A stretch of 64,000 nt of DNA, from positions 4,818,001 to 4,882,000 of the forward strand of contig JBANSL010000002.1 of the NCBI GenBank assembly GCA_037127255.1. Reading direction: 5' to 3'. The notes beneath the pieces are model-generated. The model was not told where the DNA came from, made no database searches, and was given only the letters and a program-made list of their open reading frames with translations. The position numbers and the translations under genes are program-made. Below are positions 47,019 through 60,900 of the stretch, in pieces; within the stretch, counting starts at the first letter, position 1; the number at the start of each line of letters is the position of its first letter. Source of the DNA: Persicaria tinctoria. Its lineage: Eukaryota > Streptophyta > Magnoliopsida > Caryophyllales > Polygonaceae.

Positions 47019-50000
47019 CTAGGCAAGGTGGGATGCTGTTAAGGACATCCGTCCACAAAACTCCCGCCCGGGATGTCCAAATGGGCCCGGAATTAAGGTA
47101 ATGTCCCTCTGAACACCCGTTGCGGACACATGCTCGGTATTTTTTGAATAACTTGAGATCCGTTGGTCCAGTCGGGCCGTTTGAGGACTCCTGGGAAAGC
47201 TAACTTCGATAGCTACGACTTTACTGGGGAGGTTTTCAGAGAATTACTCCTCTAAAAGGGCCAAAAAACTATTTTTTCAAGGCTTAAATTTGGGCAAATT
47301 TTCGGCTTTTTTCAAAGGGGTTAGTACACGAAAAAATATGAAAATCTCAAAAAATGAAAAATCCAAAATACTTTGCACTAGGCAAGGTGGGATGCTGTTA
47401 AGGACATCCGTCCACAAAACTCCCGCCCGGGATGTCCAAATGGGCCCGGAATTAAGGTAATGTCCCTCTGAACACCCGTTGCGGACACATGCTCGGTATT
47501 TTTTGAATAACTTGAGATCCGTTGGTCCAGTCGGGCCGTTTGAGGACTCCTGGGAAAGCTAACTTCGATAGCTACGACTTTACTAGGGAGGTTTTCAGAG
47601 AATTCCTCCTCTAAAAGAGCCAAAAAACCATTTTTCCAAGGCTTAAACTTGGGCAAATTTTCGGCTATTTTCAAAGGGGTTAGTACACGAAAAAATATGA
47701 AAATCTCAAAAAATGAAAAATCCAAAATACTTTGCACTAAGCATAGTGGGATGCTGTTAAGGACATCCGTCCACAAAACTCCCGCCCGGGATGTCCAAAT
47801 GGGCCCGGAATTAAGGTAATGTCCCTCTGAACAGCCGTTGCGGACACATGCTCGGTATTTTTTGAATAACTTGAGATCCGTTGGTCCAATCGGGCCGTTT
47901 GATGACTCCTGGGAAAGCTAACTTCGATAACTACGACTTTACTAGGGAGGTTTTCAGAGAATTCCTCCTCTAAAAAGACAAAAAAACCATTTTTCCCAAG
48001 CTTAAATTTGGGCAAATTTTCGGCTTTTTTCAAAGGGGTTAGTACACGAAAAAATATGAAAATCTCAAAAAATGAAAAATCCAAAATACTTTGCACTAGG
48101 CAAGGTGGGATGCTGTTAAGGACATCCGTCCACAAAACTCCCGCCCGGGATGTCCAAATGGGCCCGGAATTAAGGTAATGTCCCTCTGAACAGCCGTTGC
48201 GGACACATGCTCGGTATTTTTTGAATAACTTGAGATCCGTTGGTCCAATCGGGCCGTTTGATGACTCCTGGGAAAGCTAACTTCGATAGCTACGACTTTA
48301 CTAGGGAGGTTTTCAGAGAATTCCTCCTCTAAAAGAGCCAAAAAACCATTTTTCCAAGGCTTAAACTTGGGCAAATTTTCGGCTATTTTCAAAGGGGTTA
48401 GTACACGAAAAAATATGAAAATCTCAAAAAATGAAAAATCCAAAATACTTTGCACTAGGCAAGGTGGGATGCTGTTAAGGACATCCGTCCACAAAACTCC
48501 CGCCCGGAATGTCCAAATGGGCCCGGAATTAAGGTAATGTCCCTCTGAACAGCCGTTGCGGACACATGCTCGGTATTTTTTGAATAACTTGAGATCCGTT
48601 GGTCCAATCGGGCCGTTTGATGACTCCTGGGAAAGCTAACTTCGATAACTACGACTTTACTAGGGAGGTTTTCAGAGAATTCCTCCTCGAAAAAGACAAA
48701 AAAACCATTTTTCCCAAGCTTAAATTTGGGCAAATTTTCGGCTTTTTTCAAAGGGGTTAGTACACGAAAAAATATGAAAATCTCAAAAAATGAAAAATCC
48801 AAAATACTTTGCACTAGGCAAGGTGGGATGCTGTTAAGGACATCCGTCCACAAAACTCCCGCCCGGGATGTCCAAATGGGCCCGGAATTAAGGTAATGTC
48901 CCTCTGAACACCCGTTGCGGACACATGCTCGGTATTTTTTGAATAACTTGAGATCCGTTGGTCCAGTCGGGCCGTTTGAGGACTCCTGGGAAAGCTAACT
49001 TCGATAGCTACGACTTTACTGGGGAGGTTTTCAGAGAATTACTCCTCTAAAAGGGCCAAAAAACTATTTTTTCAAGGCTTAAATTTGGGCAAATTTTCGG
49101 CTTTTTTCAAAGGGGTTAGTACACGAAAAAATATGAAAATCTCAAAAAATGAAAAATCCAAAATACTTTGCACTAGGCAAGGTGGGATGCTGTTAAGGAC
49201 ATCCGTCCACAAAACTCCCGCCCGGGATGTCCAAATGGGCCCGGAATTAAGGTAATGTCCCTCTGAACACCCGTTGCGGACACATGCTCGGTATTTTTTT
49301 AATAACTTGAGATCCGTTGGTCCAATCGGGCCGTTTGATGACTCCTGGGAAAGCTAACTTCGATAGCTACGACTTTACTGGGGAGGTTTTCAGAGAATTC
49401 CTCCTCTAAAAGGGCCAAAAAACTATTTTTTCAAGGCTTAAATTTGGGAAATTTTCGGATTTTTTCAAAGGGGTTAGTACACGAAAAATATGAAAATCTC
49501 AAAAAATGAAAAATCCAAAATACTTTGCACTAGGCAAGGTGGGATGCTGTTAAGGACATCCGTCCACAAAACTCCCGCCCGGGATGTCCAAATGGGCCCG
49601 GAATTAAGGTAATGTCCCTCTGAACACCCGTTGCGGACACATGCTCGGTATTTTTTGAATAACTTGAGATCCGTTGGTCCAGTCGGGCCGTTTGAGGACT
49701 CCTGGGAAAGCTAACTTCGATAGCTACGACTTTACTGGGGAGGTTTTCAGAGAATTACTCCTCTAAAAGGGCCAAAAAACTATTTTTTCAAGGCTTAAAT
49801 TTGGGCAAATTTTCGGCTTTTTTCAAAGGGGTTAGTACACGAAAAAATATGAAAATCTCAAAAAATGAAAAATCCAAAATACTTTGCACTAGGCAAGGTG
49901 GGATGCTGTTAAGGACATCCGTCCACAAAACTCCCGCCCGGGATGTCCAAATGGGCCCGGAATTAAGGTAATGTCCCTCTGAACACCCGTTGCGGACACA

Positions 50001-51682
50001 TGCTCGGTATTTTTTGAATAACTTGAGATCCGTTGGTCCAGTCGGGCCGTTTGAGGACTCCTGGGAAAGCTAACTTCGATAGCTACGACTTTACTAGGGA
50101 GGTTTTCAGAGAATTCCTCCTCTAAAAGAGCCAAAAAACCATTTTTCCAAGGCTTAAACTTGGGCAAATTTTCGGCTATTTTCAAAGGGGTTAGTACACG
50201 AAAAAATATGAAAATCTCAAAAAATGAAAAATCCAAAATACTTTGCACTAAGCATAGTGGGATGCTGTTAAGGACATCCGTCCACAAAACTCCCGCCCGG
50301 GATGTCCAAATGGGCCCGGAATTAAGGTAATGTCCCTCTGAACAGCCGTTGCGGACACATGCTCGGTATTTTTTGAATAACTTGAGATCCGTTGGTCCAA
50401 TCGGGCCGTTTGATGACTCCTGGGAAAGCTAACTTCGATAACTACGACTTTACTAGGGAGGTTTTCAGAGAATTCCTCCTCTAAAAAGACAAAAAAACCA
50501 TTTTTCCCAAGCTTAAATTTGGGCAAATTTTCGGCTTTTTTCAAAGGGGTTAGTACACGAAAAAATATGAAAATCTCAAAAAATGAAAAATCCAAAATAC
50601 TTTGCACTAGGCAAGGTGGGATGCTGTTAAGGACATCCGTCCACAAAACTCCCGCCCGGGATGTCCAAATGGGCCCGGAATTAAGGTAATGTCCCTCTGA
50701 ACAGCCGTTGCGGACACATGCTCGGTATTTTTTGAATAACTTGAGATCCGTTGGTCCAATCGGGCCGTTTGATGACTCCTGGGAAAGCTAACTTCGATAG
50801 CTACGACTTTACTAGGGAGGTTTTCAGAGAATTCCTCCTCTAAAAGAGCCAAAAAACCATTTTTCCAAGGCTTAAACTTGGGCAAATTTTCGGCTATTTT
50901 CAAAGGGGTTAGTACACGAAAAAATATGAAAATCTCAAAAAATGAAAAATCCAAAATACTTTGCACTAGGCAAGGTGGGATGCTGTTAAGGACATCCGTC
51001 CACAAAACTCCCGCCCGGAATGTCCAAATGGGCCCGGAATTAAGGTAATGTCCCTCTGAACAGCCGTTGCGGACACATGCTCGGTATTTTTTGAATAACT
51101 TGAGATCCGTTGGTCCAATCGGGCCGTTTGATGACTCCTGGGAAAGCTAACTTCGATAACTACGACTTTACTAGGGAGGTTTTCAGAGAATTCCTCCTCG
51201 AAAAAGACAAAAAAACCATTTTTCCCAAGCTTAAATTTGGGCAAATTTTCGGCTTTTTTCAAAGGGGTTAGTACACGAAAAAATATGAAAATCTCAAAAA
51301 ATGAAAAATCCAAAATACTTTGCACTAGGCAAGGTGGGATGCTGTTAAGGACATCCGTCCACAAAACTCCCGCCCGGGATGTCCAAATGGGCCCGGAATT
51401 AAGGTAATGTCCCTCTGAACACCCGTTGCGGACACATGCTCGGTATTTTTTTAATAACTTGAGATCCGTTGGTCCAATCGGGCCGTTTGATGACTCCTGG
51501 GAAAGCTAACTTCGATAGCTACGACTTTACTGGGGAGGTTTTCAGAGAATTCCTCCTCTAAAAGGGCCAAAAAACTATTTTTTCAAGGCTTAAATTTGGG
51601 AAATTTTCGGATTTTTTCAAAGGGGTTAGTACACGAAAAAATATGAAAATCTCAAAAAATGAAAAATCCAAAATACTTTGCA
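47019..51682 (+). repeat. Seven-monomer HOR of 2,511 bp, two copies, second lacks one monomer
   Basis: Copy 1: 47019 D (GAATTA), 47378 F (CACCCG, CCAGTC), 47737 A with CTAAGCATAG, 48096 F, 48455 A (CCCGGAATG), 48814 D, 49173 B (TTTTAATAAC, 357 bp). Copy 2: 49530 D, 49889 F, 50248 A with CTAAGCATAG, 50607 F, 50966 A, 51325 B. The T to G at 48689, giving TCGA, is repeated at 51200, exactly 2,511 bp away, and is found nowhere else. Copy 2 lacks the D that should lie between 50966 and 51325. The A monomers with CTAAGCATAG join a middle-domain left end to a class A body. Confidence 0.93.
49484..49488 (+). other. Homopolymer indel A5 (normally A6)
   Basis: The A run after ACG in the B monomer at 49173 has five A's rather than six, making this the only 357-bp monomer. 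The B monomer in the matching place of the next copy (51325) has the normal six, so the loss is later than the duplication or is a sequencing error. Confidence 0.6.
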
Positions 51683-53117
51683 CTAGGCAAGGTGGGATGC
51701 TGTTAAGGACATCCGTCCACAAAACTCCCGCCCGGGATGTCCAAATGGGCCCGGAATTAAGGTAATGTCCCTCTGAACAGCCGTTGCGGACACATGCTCG
51801 GTATTTTTTGAATAACTTGAGATCCGTTGGTCCAATCGGGCCGTTTGATGACTCCTGGGAAAGCTAACTTCGATAGCTACGACTTTACTAGGGAGGTTTT
51901 CAGAGAATTCCTCCTCTAAAAGAGCCAAAAAACCATTTTTCCAAGGCTTAAACTTGGGCAAATTTTCGGCTATTTTCAAAGGGGTTAGTACACGAAAAAA
52001 TATGAAAATCTCAAAAAATGAAAAATCCAAAATACTTTGCACTAGGCAAGGTGGGATGCTGTTAAGGACATCCGTCCACAAAACTCCCGCCCGGAATGTC
52101 CAAATGGGCCCGGAATTAAGGTAATGTCCCTCTGAACAGCCGTTGCGGACACATGCTCGGTATTTTTTGAATAACTTGAGATCCGTTGGTCCAATCGGGC
52201 CGTTTGATGACTCCTGGGAAAGCTAACTTCGATAACTACGACTTTACTAGGGAGGTTTTCAGAGAATTCCTCCTCTAAAAAGACAAAAAAACCATTTTTC
52301 CCAAGCTTAAATTTGGGCAAATTTTCGGCTTTTTTCAAAGGGGTTAGTACACGAAAAAATATGAAAATCTCAAAAAATGAAAAATCCAAAATACTTTGCA
52401 CTAGGCAAGGTGGGATGCTGTTAAGGACATCCGTCCACAAAACTCCCGCCCGGGATGTCCAAATGGGCCCGGAATTAAGGTAATGTCCCTCTGAACACCC
52501 GTTGCGGACACATGCTCGGTATTTTTTGAATAACTTGAGATCCGTTGGTCCAGTCGGGCCGTTTGAGGACTCCTGGGAAAGCTAACTTCGATAGCTACGA
52601 CTTTACTGGGGAGGTTTTCAGAGAATTACTCCTCTAAAAGGGCCAAAAAACTATTTTTTCAAGGCTTAAATTTGGGCAAATTTTCGGCTTTTTTCAAAGG
52701 GGTTAGTACACGAAAAAATATGAAAATCTCAAAAAATGAAAAATCCAAAATACTTTGCACTAGGCAAGGTGGGATGCTGTTAAGGACATCCGTCCACAAA
52801 ACTCCCGCCCGGGATGTCCAAATGGGCCCGGAATTAAGGTAATGTCCCTCTGAACACCCGTTGCGGACACATGCTCGGTATTTTTTTAATAACTTGAGAT
52901 CCGTTGGTCCAATCGGGCCGTTTGATGACTCCTGGGAAAGCTAACTTCGATAGCTACGACTTTACTGGGGAGGTTTTCAGAGAATTCCTCCTCTAAAAGG
53001 GCCAAAAAACTATTTTTTCAAGGCTTAAATTTGGGAAATTTTCGGATTTTTTCAAAGGGGTTAGTACACGAAAAAATATGAAAATCTCAAAAAATGAAAA
53101 ATCCAAAATACTTTGCA

Positions 53118-54195
53118 CTAGGCAAGGTGGGATGCTGTTAAGGACATCCGTCCACAAAACTCCCGCCCGGGATGTCCAAATGGGCCCGGAATTAAGGTAA
53201 TGTCCCTCTGAACAGCCGTTGCGGACACATGCTCGGTATTTTTTGAATAACTTGAGATCCGTTGGTCCAATCGGGCCGTTTGATGACTCCTGGGAAAGCT
53301 AACTTCGATAGCTACGACTTTACTAGGGAGGTTTTCAGAGAATTCCTCCTCTAAAAGAGCCAAAAAACCATTTTTCCAAGGCTTAAACTTGGGCAAATTT
53401 TCGGCTATTTTCAAAGGGGGTTAGTACACGAAAAAATATGAAAATCTCAAAAAATGAAAAATCCAAAATACTTTGCACTAGGCAAGGTGGGATGCTGTTA
53501 AGGACATCCGTCCACAAAACTCCCGCCCGGAATGTCCAAATGGGCCCGGAATTAAGGTAATGTCCCTCTGAACAGCCGTTGCGGACACATGCTCGGTATT
53601 TTTTGAATAACTTGAGATCCGTTGGTCCAATCGGGCCGTTTGATGACTCCTGGGAAAGCTAACTTCGATAACTACGACTTTACTAGGGAGGTTTTCAGAG
53701 AATTCCTCCTCTAAAAAGACAAAAAAACCATTTTTCCCAAGCTTAAATTTGGGCAAATTTTCGGCTTTTTTCAAAGGGGTTAGTACACGAAAAAATATGA
53801 AAATCTCAAAAAATGAAAAATCCAAAATACTTTGCACTAGGCAAGGTGGGATGCTGTTAAGGACATCCGTCCACAAAACTCCCGCCCGGGATGTCCAAAT
53901 GGGCCCGGAATTAAGGTAATGTCCCTCTGAACACCCGTTGCGGACACATGCTTGGTATTTTTTGAATAACTTGAGATCCGTTGGTCCAGTCTTGCCGTTT
54001 GAGGACTCCTGGGAAAGCTAACTTCGATAGCTACGACTTTACTGGGGAGGTTTTCAGAGAATTACTCCTCTAAAAGGGCCAAAAAACTATTTTTTCAAGG
54101 CTTAAATTTGGGCAAATTTTCGGCTTTTTTCAAAGGGGTTAGTACACGAAAAAATATGAAAATCTCAAAAAATGAAAAATCCAAAATACTTTGCA
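53118..54195 (+). repeat. Beta unit lacking its B monomer
   Basis: F (53118, GGGGG at 53416-53420), A (53478) and D (53837, CTTGCC at 53991-53996), followed directly by an F at 54196 instead of B. The D also has a private C to T at 53953, in a CpG. All other complete tetramers keep the B. Confidence 0.9.
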
Positions 54196-54912
54196 CTAGG
54201 CAAGGTGGGATGCTGTTAAGGACATCCGTCCACAAAACTCCCGCCCGGGATGTCCAAATGGGCCCGGAATTAAGGTAATGTCCCTCTGAACAGCCGTTGC
54301 GGACACATGCTCGGTATTTTTTGAATAACTTGAGATCCGTTGGTCCAATCGGGCCGTTTGATGACTCCTGGGAAAGCTAACTTCGATAGCTACGACTTTA
54401 CTAGGGAGGTTTTCAGAGAATTCCTCCTCTAAAAGAGCCAAAAAACCATTTTTCCAAGGCTTAAACTTGGGCAAATTTTCGGCTATTTTCAAAGGGGTTA
54501 GTACACGAAAAAATATGAAAATCTCAAAAAATGAAAAATCCAAAATACTTTGCACTAGGCAAGGTGGGATGCTGTTAAGGACATCCGTCCACAAAACTCC
54601 CGCCCGGGATGTCCAAATGGGCCCGGAATTAAGGTAATGTCCCTCTGAACACCCGTTGCGGACACATGCTCGGTATTTTTTTAATAACTTGAGATCCGTT
54701 GGTCCAATCGGGCCGTTTGATGACTCCTGGGAAAGCTAACTTCGATAGCTACGACTTTACTGGGGAGGTTTTCAGAGAATTCCTCCTCTAAAAGGGCCAA
54801 AAAACTATTTTTTCAAGGCTTAAATTTGGGAAATTTTCGGATTTTTTCAAAGGGGTTAGTACACGAAAAAATATGAAAATCTCAAAAAATGAAAAATCCA
54901 AAATACTTTGCA
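54196..54912 (+). repeat. Extra F-B pair inside the tetramer array
   Basis: F (54196) is followed directly by B (54555, TTTTAATAAC), without the A and D of a normal unit. The 717-bp pair fits a tetramer with its two central monomers deleted. Together with the preceding three-monomer unit it may come from one misaligned exchange. Confidence 0.9.
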
Positions 54913-57900
54913 CTAGGCAAGGTGGGATGCTGTTAAGGACATCCGTCCACAAAACTCCCGCCCGGGATGTCCAAATGGGCCCGGAATTAAGGTAATGTCC
55001 CTCTGAACAGCCGTTGCGGACACATGCTCGGTATTTTTTGAATAACTTGAGATCCGTTGGTCCAATCGGGCCGTTTGATGACTCCTGGGAAAGCTAACTT
55101 CGATAGCTACGACTTTACTAGGGAGGTTTTCAGAGAATTCCTCCTCTAAAAGAGCCAAAAAACCATTTTTCCAAGGCTTAAACTTGGGCAAATTTTCGGC
55201 TATTTTCAAAGGGGTTAGTACACGAAAAAATATGAAAATCTCAAAAAATGAAAAATCCAAAATACTTTGCACTAGGCAAGGTGGGATGCTGTTAAGGACA
55301 TCCGTCCACAAAACTCCCGCCCGGAATGTCCAAATGGGCCCGGAATTAAGGTAATGTCCCTCTGAACAGCCGTTGCGGACACATGCTCGGTATTTTTTGA
55401 ATAACTTGAGATCCGTTGGTCCAATCGGGCCGTTTGATGACTCCTGGGAAAGCTAACTTCGATAACTACGACTTTACTAGGGAGGTTTTCAGAGAATTCC
55501 TCCTCTAAAAAGACAAAAAAACCATTTTTCCCAAGCTTAAATTTGGGCAAATTTTCGGCTTTTTTCAAAGGGGTTAGTACACGAAAAAATATGAAAATCT
55601 CAAAAAATGAAAAATCCAAAATACTTTGCACTAGGCAAGGTGGGATGCTGTTAAGGACATCCGTCCACAAAACTCCCGCCCGGGATGTCCAAATGGGCCC
55701 GGAATTAAGGTAATGTCCCTCTGAACACCCGTTGCGGACACATGCTCGGTATTTTTTGAATAACTTGAGATCCGTTGGTCCAGTCGGGCCGTTTGAGGAC
55801 TCCTGGGAAAGCTAACTTCGATAGCTACGACTTTACTGGGGAGGTTTTCAGAGAATTACTCCTCTAAAAGGGCCAAAAAACTATTTTTTCAAGGCTTAAA
55901 TTTGGGCAAATTTTCGGCTTTTTTCAAAGGGGTTAGTACACGAAAAAATATGAAAATCTCAAAAAATGAAAAATCCAAAATACTTTGCACTAGGCAAGGT
56001 GGGATGCTGTTAAGGACATCCGTCCACAAAACTCCCGCCCGGGATGTCCAAATGGGCCCGGAATTAAGGTAATGTCCCTCTGAACACCCGTTGCGGACAC
56101 ATGCTCGGTATTTTTTTAATAACTTGAGATCCGTTGGTCCAATCGGGCCGTTTGATGACTCCTGGGAAAGCTAACTTCGATAGCTACGACTTTACTGGGG
56201 AGGTTTTCAGAGAATTCCTCCTCTAAAAGGGCCAAAAAACTATTTTTTCAAGGCTTAAATTTGGGAAATTTTCGGATTTTTTCAAAGGGGTTAGTACACG
56301 AAAAAATATGAAAATCTCAAAAAATGAAAAATCCAAAATACTTTGCACTAGGCAAGGTGGGATGCTGTTAAGGACATCCGTCCACAAAACTCCCGCCCGG
56401 GATGTCCAAATGGGCCCGGAATTAAGGTAATGTCCCTCTGAACAGCCGTTGCGGACACATGCTCGGTATTTTTTGAATAACTTGAGATCCGTTGGTCCAA
56501 TCGGGCCGTTTGATGACTCCTGGGAAAGCTAACTTCGATAGCTACGACTTTACTAGGGAGGTTTTCAGAGAATTCCTCCTCTAAAAGAGCCAAAAAACCA
56601 TTTTTCCAAGGCTTAAACTTGGGCAAATTTTCGGCTATTTTCAAAGGGGGTTAGTACACGAAAAAATATGAAAATCTCAAAAAATGAAAAATCCAAAATA
56701 CTTTGCACTAGGCAAGGTGGGATGCTGTTAAGGACATCCGTCCACAAAACTCCCGCCCGGAATGTCCAAATGGGCCCGGAATTAAGGTAATGTCCCTCTG
56801 AACAGCCGTTGCGGACACATGCTCGGTATTTTTTGAATAACTTGAGATCCGTTGGTCCAATCGGGCCGTTTGATGACTCCTGGGAAAGCTAACTTCGATA
56901 ACTACGACTTTACTAGGGAGGTTTTCAGAGAATTCCTCCTCTAAAAAGACAAAAAAACCATTTTTCCCAAGCTTAAATTTGGGCAAATTTTCGGCTTTTT
57001 TCAAAGGGGTTAGTACACGAAAAAATATGAAAATCTCAAAAAATGAAAAATCCAAAATACTTTGCACTAGGCAAGGTGGGATGCTGTTAAGGACATCCGT
57101 CCACAAAACTCCCGCCCGGGATGTCCAAATGGGCCCGGAATTAAGGTAATGTCCCTCTGAACACCCGTTGCGGACACATGCTCGGTATTTTTTGAATAAC
57201 TTGAGATCCGTTGGTCCAGTCTTGCCGTTTGAGGACTCCTGGGAAAGCTAACTTCGATAGCTACGACTTTACTGGGGAGGTTTTCAGAGAATTACTCCTC
57301 TAAAAGGGCCAAAAAACTATTTTTTCAAGGCTTAAATTTGGGCAAATTTTCGGCTTTTTTCAAAGGGGTTAGTACACGAAAAAATATGAAAATCTCAAAA
57401 AATGAAAAATCCAAAATACTTTGCACTAGGCAAGGTGGGATGCTGTTAAGGACATCCGTCCACAAAACTCCCGCCCGGGATGTCCAAATGGGCCCGGAAT
57501 TAAGGTAATGTCCCTCTGAACACCCGTTGCGGACACATGCTCGGTATTTTTTTAATAACTTGAGATCCGTTGGTCCAATCGGGCCGTTTGATGACTCCTG
57601 GGAAAGCTAACTTCGATAGCTACGACTTTACTGGGGAGGTTTTCAGAGAATTCCTCCTCTAAAAGGGCCAAAAAACTATTTTTTCAAGGCTTAAATTTGG
57701 GAAATTTTCGGATTTTTTCAAAGGGGTTAGTACACGAAAAAATATGAAAATCTCAAAAAATGAAAAATCCAAAATACTTTGCACTAGGCAAGGTGGGATG
57801 CTGTTAAGGACATCCGTCCACAAAACTCCCGCCCGGGATGTCCAAATGGGCCCGGAATTAAGGTAATGTCCCTCTGAACAGCCGTTGCGGACACATGCTC

Positions 57901-60900
57901 GGTATTTTTTGAATAACTTGAGATCCGTTGGTCCAATCGGGCCGTTTGATGACTCCTGGGAAAGCTAACTTCGATAGCTACGACTTTACTAGGGAGGTTT
58001 TCAGAGAATTCCTCCTCTAAAAGAGCCAAAAAACCATTTTTCCAAGGCTTAAACTTGGGCAAATTTTCGGCTATTTTCAAAGGGGTTAGTACACGAAAAA
58101 ATATGAAAATCTCAAAAAATGAAAAATCCAAAATACTTTGCACTAGGCAAGGTGGGATGCTGTTAAGGACATCCGTCCACAAAACTCCCGCCCGGAATGT
58201 CCAAATGGGCCCGGAATTAAGGTAATGTCCCTCTGAACAGCCGTTGCGGACACATGCTCGGTATTTTTTGAATAACTTGAGATCCGTTGGTCCAATCGGG
58301 CCGTTTGATGACTCCTGGGAAAGCTAACTTCGATAACTACGACTTTACTAGGGAGGTTTTCAGAGAATTCCTCCTCTAAAAAGACAAAAAAACCATTTTT
58401 CCCAAGCTTAAATTTGGGCAAATTTTCGGCTTTTTTCAAAGGGGTTAGTACACGAAAAAATATGAAAATCTCAAAAAATGAAAAATCCAAAATACTTTGC
58501 ACTAGGCAAGGTGGGATGCTGTTAAGGACATCCGTCCACAAAACTCCCGCCCGGGATGTCCAAATGGGCCCGGAATTAAGGTAATGTCCCTCTGAACACC
58601 CGTTGCGGACACATGCTCGGTATTTTTTGAATAACTTGAGATCCGTTGGTCCAGTCGGGCCGTTTGAGGACTCCTGGGAAAGCTAACTTCGATAGCTACG
58701 ACTTTACTGGGGAGGTTTTCAGAGAATTACTCCTCTAAAAGGGCCAAAAAACTATTTTTTCAAGGCTTAAATTTGGGCAAATTTTCGGCTTTTTTCAAAG
58801 GGGTTAGTACACGAAAAAATATGAAAATCTCAAAAAATGAAAAATCCAAAATACTTTGCACTAGGCAAGGTGGGATGCTGTTAAGGACATCCGTCCACAA
58901 AACTCCCGCCCGGGATGTCCAAATGGGCCCGGAATTAAGGTAATGTCCCTCTGAACACCCGTTGCGGACACATGCTCGGTATTTTTTTAATAACTTGAGA
59001 TCCGTTGGTCCAATCGGGCCGTTTGATGACTCCTGGGAAAGCTAACTTCGATAGCTACGACTTTACTGGGGAGGTTTTCAGAGAATTCCTCCTCTAAAAG
59101 GGCCAAAAAACTATTTTTTCAAGGCTTAAATTTGGGAAATTTTCGGATTTTTTCAAAGGGGTTAGTACACGAAAAAATATGAAAATCTCAAAAAATGAAA
59201 AATCCAAAATACTTTGCACTAGGCAAGGTGGGATGCTGTTAAGGACATCCGTCCACAAAACTCCCGCCCGGGATGTCCAAATGGGCCCGGAATTAAGGTA
59301 ATGTCCCTCTGAACAGCCGTTGCGGACACATGCTCGGTATTTTTTGAATAACTTGAGATCCGTTGGTCCAATCGGGCCGTTTGATGACTCCTGGGAAAGC
59401 TAACTTCGATAGCTACGACTTTACTAGGGAGGTTTTCAGAGAATTCCTCCTCTAAAAGAGCCAAAAAACCATTTTTCCAAGGCTTAAACTTGGGCAAATT
59501 TTCGGCTATTTTCAAAGGGGTTAGTACACGAAAAAATATGAAAATCTCAAAAAATGAAAAATCCAAAATACTTTGCACTAGGCAAGGTGGGATGCTGTTA
59601 AGGACATCCGTCCACAAAACTCCCGCCCGGAATGTCCAAATGGGCCCGGAATTAAGGTAATGTCCCTCTGAACAGCCGTTGCGGACACATGCTCGGTATT
59701 TTTTGAATAACTTGAGATCCGTTGGTCCAATCGGGCCGTTTGATGACTCCTGGGAAAGCTAACTTCGATAACTACGACTTTACTAGGGAGGTTTTCAGAG
59801 AATTCCTCCTCTAAAAAGACAAAAAAACCATTTTTCCCAAGCTTAAATTTGGGCAAATTTTCGGCTTTTTTCAAAGGGGTTAGTACACGAAAAAATATGA
59901 AAATCTCAAAAAATGAAAAATCCAAAATACTTTGCACTAGGCAAGGTGGGATGCTGTTAAGGACATCCGTCCACAAAACTCCCGCCCGGGATGTCCAAAT
60001 GGGCCCGGAATTAAGGTAATGTCCCTCTGAACACCCGTTGCGGACACATGCTCGGTATTTTTTGAATAACTTGAGATCCGTTGGTCCAGTCGGGCCGTTT
60101 GAGGACTCCTGGGAAAGCTAACTTCGATAGCTACGACTTTACTGGGGAGGTTTTCAGAGAATTACTCCTCTAAAAGGGCCAAAAAACTATTTTTTCAAGG
60201 CTTAAATTTGGGCAAATTTTCGGCTTTTTTCAAAGGGGTTAGTACACGAAAAAATATGAAAATCTCAAAAAATGAAAAATCCAAAATACTTTGCACTAGG
60301 CAAGGTGGGATGCTGTTAAGGACATCCGTCCACAAAACTCCCGCCCGGGATGTCCAAATGGGCCCGGAATTAAGGTAATGTCCCTCTGAACACCCGTTGC
60401 GGACACATGCTCGGTATTTTTTTAATAACTTGAGATCCGTTGGTCCAATCGGGCCGTTTGATGACTCCTGGGAAAGCTAACTTCGATAGCTACGACTTTA
60501 CTGGGGAGGTTTTCAGAGAATTCCTCCTCTAAAAGGGCCAAAAAACTATTTTTTCAAGGCTTAAATTTGGGAAATTTTCGGATTTTTTCAAAGGGGTTAG
60601 TACACGAAAAAATATGAAAATCTCAAAAAATGAAAAATCCAAAATACTTTGCACTAGGCAAGGTGGGATGCTGTTAAGGACATCCGTCCACAAAACTCCC
60701 GCCCGGGATGTCCAAATGGGCCCGGAATTAAGGTAATGTCCCTCTGAACAGCCGTTGCGGACACATGCTCGGTATTTTTTGAATAACTTGAGATCCGTTG
60801 GTCCAATCGGGCCGTTTGATGACTCCTGGGAAAGCTAACTTCGATAGCTACGACTTTACTAGGGAGGTTTTCAGAGAATTCCTCCTCTAAAAGAGCCAAA

